DNA from: Polynucleobacter necessarius
GTDB taxonomy: Bacteria; Pseudomonadota; Gammaproteobacteria; Burkholderiales; Burkholderiaceae
NCBI RefSeq assembly: GCF_900095175.1
Contig: NZ_LT606946.1
Span: 1,115,591-1,179,590 of the forward strand
Reading direction: 5' to 3'
DNA length: 64,000 nucleotides
The number at the start of each line of letters is the position of its first letter. Within the stretch, counting starts at the first letter, position 1. Shown piece after piece: positions 8,588-19,237 of the stretch. The notes under the pieces were generated by a model. It saw nothing but the letters and a program-made list of their open reading frames with translations, was not told where the DNA came from and made no database searches. Both the position numbers and the translations under genes were made by a program.

Positions 8588-9410
8588 GCCGCCTGGGTCC
8601 GTTTCTCGCCAAGGGATTCCAGTAACTCCAACTCCTCAGAAGTAAAGCCAGCTTGCTCACGCGCATCAAAATTAAATGGCCCCCTCAAAGTGGGTGCGCG
8701 ATATTTCTCGGCCAACTCTCGATAAGTTGCAATTGGGGATAAGTTGTCATTGGCACACAAGAAGTTAAACCAGCGATTGCCAACAAGCACATGCCCAATC
8801 TCATCATGGAGAATGATTTTCAGGATTTCTACAGCACGCTCATCTTTTATTTGTTTAAACCGATCCCGAATCTCTGGAACCGCATCAAGACCTCTTGCCT
8901 CCATTGTTCTGGGAACCAAGGCCATCCGCGCAATCACTGAATCTGATGTTCTTTCAACCATCTCCCACAAACTATTGTGAGCTGGGAAATCCCCATAACT
9001 AAATCCAAAAGACCGTAAATGGACATCAATCAAACCAAAATGGTAGGCCTCTTCTTTTGCGACCCTAAGCCAATCTTCGTAATAAGCCCCTGAGGCATAT
9101 TTGGAAATCTCCAAATAGCATCTAAGGCTAAATTCATGGCATTAAATTCAATATGCGCCAAGGAATGCCAAAGAATGGCTCTGCCTTCAACTGTATCCAT
9201 TTTTCTTTTAGGAACAAACTTAGGTGCAACTAAATCAGGCTTGGTAGGTCGTCCAGGAAGTTCAATCTCTTGACTATCCAAGATGCTGGAAGGGTTTATA
9301 GAAATGCGTCTGGCCTCATGCTCAGCAAACAAATTAGCTAACTGACTAACCTTAGACTGCACATCGGTATTTGCCAGTATTGCGAGGGCAGATTCCCGTA
9401 ACTCAAGCAT
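8584..9410 (-). pseudogene. Ferritin-like (DUF455-type) protein, frameshifted
   Basis: A helical protein with likely di-iron ligands: HSLAHIEFNA, AKEEAYHF and HDEIGHV carry the Glu and ExxH pattern of ferritin-like proteins, and the whole resembles the DUF455 family. The frame breaks after AIWRFP, near 9100-9102, where one A is missing from the coding strand. The rest continues in another frame to 8584. Rejoined from the ATG at 9410 it is about 275 residues, a normal length. A GTG at 9449 that overlaps guaA is an alternative start. It overlaps the radical SAM gene start by 4 bases. The function of the family is not established. Confidence 0.8.
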
Positions 9411-9439
9411 AGGTATGGGCAAAGGCAAGCTTAAGTCGC

Positions 9440-11047
9440 CTATTCCCACTCAATAGTTGCCGGAGGTTTTCCGCTAATGTCGTAGACCACGCGATTGATG
9501 CCGCGCACTTCGTTAATAATGCGATTAGATGCCTTGCCTAGCAAATCATGAGGCAAGTGAGCCCAGTGTGCCGTCATAAAGTCTTGTGTTTGCACTGCTC
9601 TGAGCGCAACAACGTATTCATAGGTTCTGCCATCACCCATAACGCCAACAGATTTCACTGGCAAGAACACCGCAAAGGCTTGACTAGTGAGGTCATACCA
9701 AGATTTTTGGCTTGCTTCATCAATCGTATTACGCAGCTCTTCAATAAAGATCGCATCTGCACGCTGCAAGAGGCTAGCAAACTCTGCTTTGACTTCACCT
9801 AAGATACGCACGCCAAGACCAGGCCCAGGAAATGGATGGCGATACACCATCTCACGTGGCAGCCCTAATGCAACGCCGAGTTCACGCACTTCATCTTTAA
9901 ATAGCTCACGCAATGGCTCAAGCAGCTTGAGGTGCATATCTTCAGGCAGACCACCCACATTGTGATGACTCTTAATCGTATGCGCGCCCTTCTTACCTTT
10001 ACCAGCAGACTCAATCATGTCTGGATAAATAGTTCCCTGAGCAAGCCACTTGGCATTTTGAATCTTGCCAGACTCAGTTTGAAAGATCTCAACGAATTCT
10101 TTACCAATAATTTTGCGCTTAGCTTCTGGATCCGAAACCCCGGCAAGCTCAAACATAAATTTATCTTTAGCATCTACTCGAATCACTTTGACGCCGAGAT
10201 TACGAGCAAACATTTCCATCACCATGTCGCCTTCGTTTAAGCGAAGCAAACCATGATCAACAAATACGCAGGTGAGTTGCTCACCAATCGCACGATGGAT
10301 TAATGCAGCCGCTACGCTAGAGTCGACGCCACCAGATAAGCCAAGAATAACTTCTTCATCACCAACTTGTTTGCGAATATGCTCAACTGCTTCGCTAATG
10401 TAGTCACCCATCACCCAATCTGGTTTACACTGACAGATCTCATGGACAAAGCGACTCAAAATAGCCTCGCCTTGTAAGGTGTGAGTTACTTCTGGATGGA
10501 ACTGGAATGCATAGAAACGGCGCTCTTCATCAGCCATGCCCGCAATCGGACAAGACTCTGTTGAAGCCATTAACTTAAATGCTGGTGGCATGGTCGTTAC
10601 TGAATCGCCGTGGCTCATCCACACTTTGAGAATGCCGTGGCCTTCACTAGTGGAAAAGTCTTGTATGCCTTTAAGTAAATTGGTGTGCCCATGGGCACGC
10701 ACTTCGGAGTAACCAAACTCGCGTGCCTTACCTAAAGACTCGGCAGAAGCAACTGCACCACCAAGTTGGGTTGCCATAGTTTGCATGCCATAGCAAATAC
10801 CAAGAACAGGAACGCCTAATTCAAAAACGATTTGTGGTGCCCGAGGACTTCCGTCTTCAGTAACAGAGCTTGGCCCACCTGAAAGAATGATTCCTTTACC
10901 ACCCTGCTCTTGAATGAACTGACGAATAAATTCTGGATCACAATCGTAGGGATGGATTTCAGAATAGACACGCGCATCACGCACGCGCCTGGCAATTAAT
11001 TGGGTGACTTGTGAACCAAAGTCGAGAATCAGTATTTTGTCGTGCAC
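9440..11047 (-). CDS. guaA: GMP synthase (glutamine-hydrolysing)
   Basis: A 535-residue two-domain enzyme that converts XMP to GMP with ATP and glutamine. The N-terminal class I amidotransferase has Cys85 in GICYGMQ and the His/Glu pair in FHPEVTHT. The PP-loop ATP-pyrophosphatase domain has [10 protein letters not shown]. The C-terminal dimerisation domain ends [17 protein letters not shown], as in the family. It lies 36 bases downstream of guaB, giving a guaB-guaA operon, and runs into the ferritin-like gene. It is intact and normal in length. Confidence 0.97.
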   Translation of the reverse strand: MHDKILILDFGSQVTQLIARRVRDARVYSEIHPYDCDPEFIRQFIQEQGGKGIILSGGPSSVTEDGSPRAPQIVFELGVPVLGICYGMQTMATQLGGAVASAESLGKAREFGYSEVRAHGHTNLLKGIQDFSTSEGHGILKVWMSHGDSVTTMPPAFKLMASTESCPIAGMADEERRFYAFQFHPEVTHTLQGEAILSRFVHEICQCKPDWVMGDYISEAVEHIRKQVGDEEVILGLSGGVDSSVAAALIHRAIGEQLTCVFVDHGLLRLNEGDMVMEMFARNLGVKVIRVDAKDKFMFELAGVSDPEAKRKIIGKEFVEIFQTESGKIQNAKWLAQGTIYPDMIESAGKGKKGAHTIKSHHNVGGLPEDMHLKLLEPLRELFKDEVRELGVALGLPREMVYRHPFPGPGLGVRILGEVKAEFASLLQRADAIFIEELRNTIDEASQKSWYDLTSQAFAVFLPVKSVGVMGDGRTYEYVVALRAVQTQDFMTAHWAHLPHDLLGKASNRIINEVRGINRVVYDISGKPPATIEWE

Positions 11048-11083
11048 GAAAGGATCACCTTAAATTCAGCCTGCTTTTACTTC

Positions 11084-12559
<1,476 letters not shown>

Positions 12560-12575
12560 CTAGTCGCAAAAAAAG

Positions 12576-12581
12576 ATTATA
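12576..12581 (-). promoter_or_regulatory. Candidate -10 box for guaB
   Basis: TATAAT on the minus strand, 26-31 bases before the guaB ATG and overlapping the rnfH stop codon. No good -35 hexamer is seen at the right spacing, so this is a weak prediction. Confidence 0.35.
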
Positions 12582-12912
12582 GCCTCCTAGCCTTTCTTTT
12601 AGCTGCGGCAGCTTGGAATTTGGCATTCTGGTTCTGGTTAGCCTTTTTACGGCGGACAGCCTTAGGGTCGACCAGAAGAGGTGAATACAGCTCAAGACGA
12701 TCGCTGTCATAAATAGGGCTATCCCAGTCCTTGCGCTTGCCAAAGACACCAAAACAGCCTTTTCTAGCTAAGACAGGATCATCAGAGCCTTGAGCGATTC
12801 CGGCTTTCACTAAGGCTAGGCCCACTGTGGGAGCCTCTGGGGGCGATAAATGAAGTGTGAAGGGCTTTAATTTGGGTTCACCTAGGCGCGCATCGCAAAT
12901 CAAAATTTCCAT
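12577..12912 (-). CDS. rnfH: RnfH-family ubiquitin-like protein (RatB)
   Basis: A 111-residue protein of the RnfH/UPF0125 family, a beta-grasp fold protein. The ATG at 12912 gives MEILICDARLG and lies 4 bases after the ratA stop at 12917. A longer reading would run inside ratA, so the shorter start is preferred. The segment VGIFGK/R-like GVFGKRKDWDSPIYDSDRLELYSPL is typical of the family. The C-terminus is highly basic. The function is not established; it is usually found with ratA and smpB, as here. Confidence 0.85.
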   Translation of the reverse strand: MEILICDARLGEPKLKPFTLHLSPPEAPTVGLALVKAGIAQGSDDPVLARKGCFGVFGKRKDWDSPIYDSDRLELYSPLLVDPKAVRRKKANQNQNAKFQAAAAKRKARRL

Positions 12913-12916
12913 AGAC

Positions 12917-13351
12917 TTACTTACTATCAAGGTCTTCAGCCCGCTTGACGAAGCAATCCACAAAGGTACCGGCTATATGGCCAAACACATGTCCAATGAT
13001 CTTATCGAGGATGACGCTCTTAAACTCCCAATGGAGCTTGAATTCCACCTTACAGGCATCCTCCTTGAGGGGAATAAAGTTCCATTGCCCAGAAAAATGC
13101 TTGAATGGGCCATCTACAAAGACCATATCGATGGTTTCAGGACGGTGATTGATGTTTCGAGTATGAAAGTATTGATCAATACCCTTAAAGTGAATATTGA
13201 TTTTGGCATCCAAAACAGTCTCGGTTTGCTCAAAAATTTCCACGCCGCCGCACCAGGGTAAGAACTCTGGGTAGCGTGCAACGTCAGTTACCAAGCCATA
13301 CATGCGGTCGACTGATTGGCCAATTAAAACGGTCTTGTAGACGTCTGCCAT
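12917..13351 (-). CDS. ratA: RatA-type ubiquinone-binding / START-like protein
   Basis: A 144-residue START-like (COQ10) protein with the family opening VLIGQSVDRMYGLVTDVARYPEFLPWC and the later segment WEFKSVILDKIIGHVFGHIAGTFVDCF. Family members are described as polyketide cyclase-like lipid or quinone binders; E. coli RatA was reported to interfere with 70S ribosome assembly. It is divergent from smpB, with starts only 26 bases apart, and co-directional with rnfH. This is the conserved smpB-ratA-rnfH neighbourhood. It is intact. Confidence 0.88.
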   Translation of the reverse strand: MADVYKTVLIGQSVDRMYGLVTDVARYPEFLPWCGGVEIFEQTETVLDAKINIHFKGIDQYFHTRNINHRPETIDMVFVDGPFKHFSGQWNFIPLKEDACKVEFKLHWEFKSVILDKIIGHVFGHIAGTFVDCFVKRAEDLDSK

Positions 13352-13377
13352 AATCGATCTTGAGAAGCTAAATAAAC

Positions 13378-13830
13378 ATGAGTATCGTCGATAACAAAAA
13401 AGCCTTCTTCGATTATTTTATCGAGGAACGGTTCGAGGCAGGACTGGTTCTGAAAGGCTGGGAAGTAAAAGCCATCCGCGCCGGTCGAGTCCACATTAAA
13501 GAAGCGTATGTTGTCATCCGTCGGGCGGAGCTATTCCTGATCGGCTGTCACATCACCCCCCTGCTATCAGCCTCTACTCACATCGTTCCTGACAGTACCC
13601 GCACCCGAAAACTCTTGCTCAATGCCATTGAGATTAAAAAGCTTATCGGTAAAGTGGAGCAAAAGGGCTACACCCTCGTCCCACTAAATCTGCATTTCTC
13701 CAAAGGAAATGTAAAGTGTGAAATCGGGCTGGCTCGAGGCAAGAAACAGCACGACAAACGCGCAGCAACTAAAGAGCGTGAATGGGAAGTCCAAAAAGGG
13801 CGAATTGCCAGAGGCGACCTCAACGCCTAA
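13378..13830 (+). CDS. smpB: SsrA-binding protein SmpB
   Basis: A 150-residue protein that binds tmRNA and delivers it to stalled ribosomes for trans-translation. It has the typical N-terminus ([35 protein letters not shown]) and the basic C-terminal tail beginning at [17 protein letters not shown]. The tail is needed to activate tmRNA in the A site. It is divergent from ratA. The tmRNA gene is not in this window. Confidence 0.95.
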   Translation: MSIVDNKKAFFDYFIEERFEAGLVLKGWEVKAIRAGRVHIKEAYVVIRRAELFLIGCHITPLLSASTHIVPDSTRTRKLLLNAIEIKKLIGKVEQKGYTLVPLNLHFSKGNVKCEIGLARGKKQHDKRAATKEREWEVQKGRIARGDLNA

Positions 13831-13938
13831 GACCTGGAGTAGGCTTCTTATCCATTAATGCACCAATAAAGTGCATAGAGCACCAAACTACCACATTCCC
13901 ACCATAGCAGTTAACCCCGAAGGCATTAGTTTGTAACT

Positions 13939-15121
13939 ATGAAATTGCCTTTTGACGAAATGCTCGACGCCAGCGGAAAAGCGCTCAATCGGTTTATTTA
14001 TGACGTCTATCACGAAGAAGAAATTATCAAAGCGGGGATCATTCCAGCCGAGCAAATTTATAACAACGCGCAATATCGTCCGGAGATGCGTAACGTTAGT
14101 GTGCCGCGAGATATCTACGCCCAGATCGCTGGAATCGATATCGTGCGCGCTGGCGAAGGCGAGTTCTACGTTCTAGAAGATAACTTACGCGTTCCATCCG
14201 GCGTCTCTTATATGGTTGAAGACCGCAAGATGATGATGCGCCTCTTCCCTGATCTGTTTCAGAAATATCGAGTTGCGCCCGTCGAGCACTACCCCGATTT
14301 TCTACTGGAGTGTCTGAAGTCCGTTAAACCGGATGATGTCAAAAAAACCCAATGTCGTAGCACTTACACCAGGCATGTATAACTCTGCCTATTTTGAGCA
14401 TAGCTACCTTGCCCAGCAAATGGGCGTTGAGTTGGTTGAAGGCAAAGATTTATTTGTGAAGAACGAGCAAGTGTTTATGCGCACTACTCAAGGCCCCGAG
14501 CGTGTGGATGTGATTTATCGCCGCGTTGATGATGATTTCTTAGATCCGCTCGCATTCCGCTCCGATTCCACATTGGGAGTTGCTGGATTACTCTCTGCAC
14601 ATCGCACAGGCAATGTGACATTGGCCAATGCGATTGGTACTGGCATTGCCGATGACAAGTCCATCTACCCTTATGTACCAGACATGATTGAGTTCTATTT
14701 GGGTGAGAAACCGATTCTGAATAATGTACCGACCTTCCAATGTCGTAAGCCAGATGATCTCGCCTACACCTTAGCCAATTTGGACAAGCTGGTAGTAAAG
14801 CTAACGCACGGTGCTGGCGGCTATGGCATGTTGGTTGGACCAGCATCCTCCAAAGCAGAGATAGAAGAGTTCCGCGGTCATCTGATTGCCAATCCAGATA
14901 GATATATTGCCCAACCAACACTCGCACTCTCTACGTGCCCAACCTTTGTTGAGTCTGGCGTTGCACCCCGCCATATTGATTTACGACCATTTGTTTTATC
15001 CGGGAAAACAATCAAGATGGTTCCGGGCAGCCCTACTCGCGTTGCGCTCAAAGAAGGTTCTTTAGTCGTGAACTCCTCGCAGGGTGGCGGCACTAAAGAC
15101 ACCTGGGTTCTAGAAGAATAA
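13939..15121 (+). pseudogene. Circularly permuted ATP-grasp protein of the Anbu operon; frameshift and probable internal deletion
   Basis: This matches the CP_ATPgrasp (DUF404/DUF407) family: FIYDVYHEEEII, YRPEMRNVSVPRDIYAQIAGIDIVRAGEGEFYVLEDNLRVPSG, and a C-terminal [12 protein letters not shown] region. The frame breaks in a run of seven A at 14341-14347; six A restore [18 protein letters not shown]. In addition, the family normally has about 80 residues between its DEM...G start and ALNxFIYDVYH, and here DEMLDASGK runs directly into ALNRF. The joined length is 393 residues against about 470 usual, which fits an in-frame deletion. It is the first gene of the operon; alpha-E follows 15 bases later. 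Confidence 0.85.
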
Positions 15122-15136
15122 AAGGGATAAGTAACT

Positions 15137-16143
15137 ATGTTGAGTCGTACCGCTGATTGCCTTTACTGGATGGCCCGCTACACAGAACGCGCAGAAAATA
15201 CTGCTCGCATGTTGGACGTGAATCACCAAACCTCCCTACTCCCGCAGCCTGCAGAATTTTTAGAACAAAGCTGGAAGAAGTTACTCACCATCTCGAAGCT
15301 CGAAGAATCGTTCTTGATGAAATACGATGTAGTCACTCGTGAGAATGTCTTAGATTTCATGATCTATGAAACTAGCAATCCTTCCAGCATCGTGTCTTGC
15401 TTGTTTGCTGCTCGTGAGAATGCTCGCGTTATACGAGGCAAGATTACCTCTGAAGCATGGGAAACTCAAAACACGACTTGGTTAGAGTTGCAACGCATTC
15501 TTGAGGCCCGCAATCAAGCTGACCCCAACAGATTACTAGAATGGGTAAAGCATCGTTGCCATCTATTTAGAGGCGTTATGCATGGCACCATGCTCAAGAA
15601 TGAAGCCTTCTACTTTATGAATGTTGGTACACTACTAGAAAGGGCTGATAACACCGCACGTATTTTAGAAACTAAATATGAAGGTCAAGCAGTGCTTAAG
15701 GGATTGCGATCCAATAAAAAAATAAGTCAGTTGACGGTGATGTCTCTGAAGTGATTGATGGGGCCGATGGCAACTTCTTTGATTTTTATCACTGGGCCGC
15801 TCTACTTCGCTCAGTTTCTGCTTTTGAGATCTATCGTCAAATCTACTCTGATCAAGTGACTCCCAAGCAAGGAGCTCAACTCTTGATTTTTAATAAGCAG
15901 ATGCCACGCTCATTAGTGTGCTGCGTCAATGAGCTTATTCCTCTGATTGCAGAGATGAAGAACCAGCAATCCAAAGAAATTGAACGCCTCCTGGGTAAGC
16001 TCAAGGCAAGCCTGGACTACTCCGATATTGATGAGGTCTTCTCGCAGGGCTTAGAGGAGTTTATTGAAGAATTCTTAGAGCGCATTAATCATATTGCTGA
16101 TGAATTCAGTAATGCATACCTTATTCCATTAGCTGTAGCTTAA
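15137..16143 (+). pseudogene. Alpha-E domain protein of the Anbu operon, frameshifted
   Basis: The opening MLSRTADCLYWMARYTERAENTARML is diagnostic of the alpha-E (DUF403) family, an all-helical protein encoded with ATP-grasp and transglutaminase genes. The frame breaks in a run of seven A at 15716-15722. The second half (DFYHWAALLRSVSAFEIYR, then PRSLVCCVNEL, ending at 16143) continues in another frame; eight A would join them as SNKKNKSVDGD. Rejoined length is about 335 residues, near normal. The biochemical role of the family is not established; it may act with the ATP-grasp protein on a peptide or amide substrate. Confidence 0.85.
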
Positions 16144-16151
16144 AGATCGCC

Positions 16152-16948
16152 ATGCACCTGAAGATTCGTCACCGCACAGAATACCGCTATGAAACACCGG
16201 TCCGCTACTCTATTCAAGAGCTGCGACTCACGCCACCCGATGTAGCCAGCCAAACAATTGATAAGTGGAAAGTCAGCACCCCCATTAAGGCAAGCACTTC
16301 GCTGGATGCTTTTGGAAACTTGTACAGTGTTTTTGTGCAAGAGAATGCATACACCTCCATGATGATTGAGGCTGAAGGCGAAGTGCATACGCAAGATGCT
16401 TTTGAATTTACGGACGAAGCGAAAGCTGTCTCTCCTTACCACCTACTTCAACAAACAAATTTGACTGAGCCTACAGCAGAGATGCTGGAGTATTTTGCAG
16501 CCTCCCTTCCCAAGAAAAACTCAATTGATCAGGTTTTAGCCTTAGCCGCCTCAGTACAAGAGTCTATTCTGTACTCACCAGGGCAAACTAATTTTGCAAC
16601 CACTGCTGCGCAATCCTTTGCCATGAATCCGGGGTTTGCCAAGATCATGCGCACATCATGCTAGGTCTGTGTCGTGCCTCAGGCATTCCGGCACGTTATG
16701 TCAGCGGCTATTTCTTTACCAAAGATGCACCTAACCTCGCAAGCCATGCTTGGATTGATTTCTGCACCGACATTGATAAAGGCCTATGGACCAGTATTGA
16801 TATCACCAATGCCTGCTTTACCGATGCACGTCATGTTCGCCTAGCGATTGGCAGGGACTACTACTCGGCAGCACCTGTCAAAGGAGTTCGCTCTGGCGGA
16901 GGTGGCGAAGAGTTAAGCGCCAGCATCTCGATTACCCAAGCCAAGTAA
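16152..16948 (+). pseudogene. Transglutaminase-like protein of the Anbu operon, frameshifted
   Basis: It begins MHLKIRHRTEYRYETPVRYSIQELRLTP, the N-terminal domain that precedes bacterial transglutaminase cores. One A is missing near 16626-16627. Restoring it gives [32 protein letters not shown], which contains the catalytic Cys. The His motif (ASHAWIDF) and the ITN segment follow in the second frame. The break lies immediately before the catalytic cysteine, so the first-frame product has no active site. Rejoined length is 265 residues, normal for the family. It lies 8 bases after alpha-E and 36 bases before the Anbu gene. Confidence 0.87.
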
Positions 16949-16984
16949 GAGATAATCCAGAGAAATAATTAAAGGGGTTGCAGG

Positions 16985-17869
16985 ATGACGCATTGCGTTG
17001 GGCTTTGCCTAAAGGATGGCTTGGTGTTTTTGTCAGATACCCGCACTAATGCGGGCGTTGATCAGATCGGCACCTTTAGAAAGATGTCTTTATTCCAGAA
17101 GGATAAAGATCGCTTTTTCACCCTCATGAGCGCTGGCAATCTTGCAATAACTCAGGCTGTGAAAGAAATCCTATTACAAGGCCAACTTCTGAATGGGAAG
17201 AATCTGTGGAATGTAGAGAGCACTCACGATGCAGCCGTTGTCATTGGGGATGCCATCAAGCAGGTTTACGACCGGGATCACAAAGCACTGGAAAAAGCAG
17301 GTATTGATTTCAATTGCAATCTGATCTTTGGTGAACAGATTAAGGGTGAGCGTCCACGACTTTTTAACATCTATTCAGCCGGCAACTTTATTGAGGCTAC
17401 ACCTGAAACTTGTTACTTCCAGATTGGTGAGTCTAAATATGGCAAGCCAATCTTAGACAGGGTCATTAGCTTTGATACTCCACTCAATCTAGCGACCAAG
17501 TGCGCCCTCATCTCAATGGATTCGACACTCAACAGTAATATCTCTGTTGGCCTGCCGCTAGACCTCATGGTTTACGAAAAGAACTCATTGCAAGTTAGCA
17601 AGCTGGTTACGATGGACGAATCCAACCCCTACTTCCAGATGATTCATCAATTGTGGGGCGAGAAATTACGCGCTGCATTTAACTCTATTGCAGAGCCCAG
17701 CTGGTCAGGAGCAACCCCCTCCCGCTCGATTGCATCTCCTGCCAAGAAGATGGGTGCAGTACCGATTCATCGAGCCGCTAAAAAAATTCCAATTAAAGCC
17801 AAGAAAGAATCTTCTAAACCCATCAGCAAGAATCCAAAAGCTATATCAAAGACCCGAAGTAGAGTCTAA
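16985..17869 (+). CDS. Anbu: proteasome/HslV-related peptidase
   Basis: A 294-residue protein of the Anbu (ancestral beta-subunit) branch of Ntn hydrolases. Removing Met1 exposes Thr2 as nucleophile (MTHCVGLCLKDGLVFLSDTRTNAGVDQ); Asp18 and Lys33 (TFRKM) match the proteasome-type active site. The core is about 245 residues. The C-terminal tail beyond about residue 250 is unusually rich in Lys, Ser and Pro and looks disordered. It is the only unbroken member of its four-gene operon; the ATP-grasp, alpha-E and transglutaminase genes upstream each carry a frameshift. It ends 7 bases from the convergent VOC gene. Confidence 0.87.
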   Translation: MTHCVGLCLKDGLVFLSDTRTNAGVDQIGTFRKMSLFQKDKDRFFTLMSAGNLAITQAVKEILLQGQLLNGKNLWNVESTHDAAVVIGDAIKQVYDRDHKALEKAGIDFNCNLIFGEQIKGERPRLFNIYSAGNFIEATPETCYFQIGESKYGKPILDRVISFDTPLNLATKCALISMDSTLNSNISVGLPLDLMVYEKNSLQVSKLVTMDESNPYFQMIHQLWGEKLRAAFNSIAEPSWSGATPSRSIASPAKKMGAVPIHRAAKKIPIKAKKESSKPISKNPKAISKTRSRV

Positions 17870-17876
17870 TCAATCC

Positions 17877-18275
17877 TTAGCCGGGATAGATTTCGCTGAT
17901 CTCAATTAAATTGAGATTGGGGCCGCGTACATAGACAGAATTGATTTTTGAAGTTGCGCCTGTTCTGATAATGGGGCCCTCAATAATTGGCCATCCCCCT
18001 TTATTCAATTGTGAAATCACTGCTGTTAATGGACGGTCTGCGATAAAGCAAAGATCCTGGGATCCTGGTGTTGGAAAATTCGCTTTAGGCTCGAACTCTT
18101 TACCCTTGATATGCAAATTAATTTTCTGAGTGCCAAACTTAAATGCCTTATGCTCAACAGGTGGTGTTCCCCCAATAAAGGACTCTAACTTCATCCCCAG
18201 CACGCGAGTGTAGAAGTCAACGCATGCAGCTTCATTTGCTGTCGTTAATACCAAGTGGTCGAGATGATCAATCAT
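17877..18275 (-). CDS. VOC-family (glyoxalase/bleomycin resistance-like) protein
   Basis: A 132-residue protein with the vicinal-oxygen-chelate fold: IDHLDHLVLTTANEAACVDFYTRVLGMK at the start and YVRGPNLNLIEISEI at the end, where His and Glu would bind a metal. The family includes glyoxalases, dioxygenases and drug-binding proteins, and the substrate cannot be told. It lies 20 bases downstream of the HMG-CoA-lyase-like gene and is probably the last gene of that operon. It is intact. Confidence 0.8.
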   Translation of the reverse strand: MIDHLDHLVLTTANEAACVDFYTRVLGMKLESFIGGTPPVEHKAFKFGTQKINLHIKGKEFEPKANFPTPGSQDLCFIADRPLTAVISQLNKGGWPIIEGPIIRTGATSKINSVYVRGPNLNLIEISEIYPG

Positions 18276-18295
18276 ATATCGTCCAATCTGATTTT

Positions 18296-19222
18296 CTAAC
18301 GCAATTGGTCAACATAATCTGGGGCTGGATGCAGGTCACAAGCGCTTCCAGCTTTAGCAACTTGACCTGGCACAGGGTGTCCAACAATCAAAGGCAACTC
18401 CCTCGCTAAATGAATTAACCTTGGGATATCAATACCAGTGTCATACCCCATGGCATCCAGCATATAAATTGCATCTTCGCTGGAAATATTTCCACTGGCT
18501 CCGGGAGCGTATGGGCATCCACCTAAACCTCCAAGCGATCCATCAAAACGCGTAATGCCAGATTGCGCTGCTGCTAATACATTGGCAAGCCCCATTCCTC
18601 TGGTGTTATGAAAATGCATCGTAAGTTGTAGGTTCGGAAATCGCTTTTGTAAAGCCTCTGACATTTTCGCCACCTGTTTAGGATTCGCCATACCAGTTGT
18701 GTCGCAAATCGTTAAGCCTCGAACCCCAAGATCAGCAAAGCGCTTAGCAAACTCCCCCACTACATTTTCCGGCACCTCTCCCTCCATAGGACAACCAAAA
18801 CAGGTAAATAAAGAAACATTAATAGGCGTCCTTCCATCAACATATTTGATAACTTCTGCCAACCCTGAAAAACTCTTTTCCCTTGTCATCCGAAGATTGG
18901 CAAGGTTATGCGTCTCTGAAGTCGACATTACTAGATTAAATTCATCTGCACGAGGCTCAAAAGCACGCTCAGCTCCACGCAAGTTAGGCACTAAGGCTGT
19001 GTATTCAACCCCGGGAACTCGCTGGATTTTTCCCATGACTTCCTCAGCGTCCCGGAGCATCGGTATCGCCTTAGGTGAGGTGAATGAGGTCACCTCAATC
19101 TTGGCAAAACCGCATTGACTCAACTCATCAATGAGTCGAACTTTATCTTCTGTCGGGATAAAACTTGGCTCAATCTGAAAGCCATCCCTTGTCACTACGT
19201 CATTGAAATAAATTCTAGTCAT
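18296..19222 (-). CDS. Hydroxymethylglutaryl-CoA lyase family protein
   Basis: A 308-residue DRE-TIM metallolyase. The N-terminal DVVTRDGFQIEPSFIPTEDKVRLID matches the family motif that carries the metal Asp and catalytic Arg. The metal histidines are in MHFHNTRGMGL, and the cysteine loop GGLGGCPYAPGASGN is characteristic of HMG-CoA lyase. It would cleave HMG-CoA or a similar acyl-CoA to acetyl-CoA and a keto acid. It sits between a CaiB-type CoA transferase, now frameshifted, and a VOC protein. The set looks like an acyl-CoA degradation pathway, possibly for a branched or dicarboxylic acid. Confidence 0.85.
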   Translation of the reverse strand: MTRIYFNDVVTRDGFQIEPSFIPTEDKVRLIDELSQCGFAKIEVTSFTSPKAIPMLRDAEEVMGKIQRVPGVEYTALVPNLRGAERAFEPRADEFNLVMSTSETHNLANLRMTREKSFSGLAEVIKYVDGRTPINVSLFTCFGCPMEGEVPENVVGEFAKRFADLGVRGLTICDTTGMANPKQVAKMSEALQKRFPNLQLTMHFHNTRGMGLANVLAAAQSGITRFDGSLGGLGGCPYAPGASGNISSEDAIYMLDAMGYDTGIDIPRLIHLARELPLIVGHPVPGQVAKAGSACDLHPAPDYVDQLR

Positions 19223-19237
19223 GCGCTTCTCTTTTCA

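Noticed and set aside
12857..13261. 134-residue open frame opposite ratA
   Set aside because: Complement of ratA and rnfH; no independent support.
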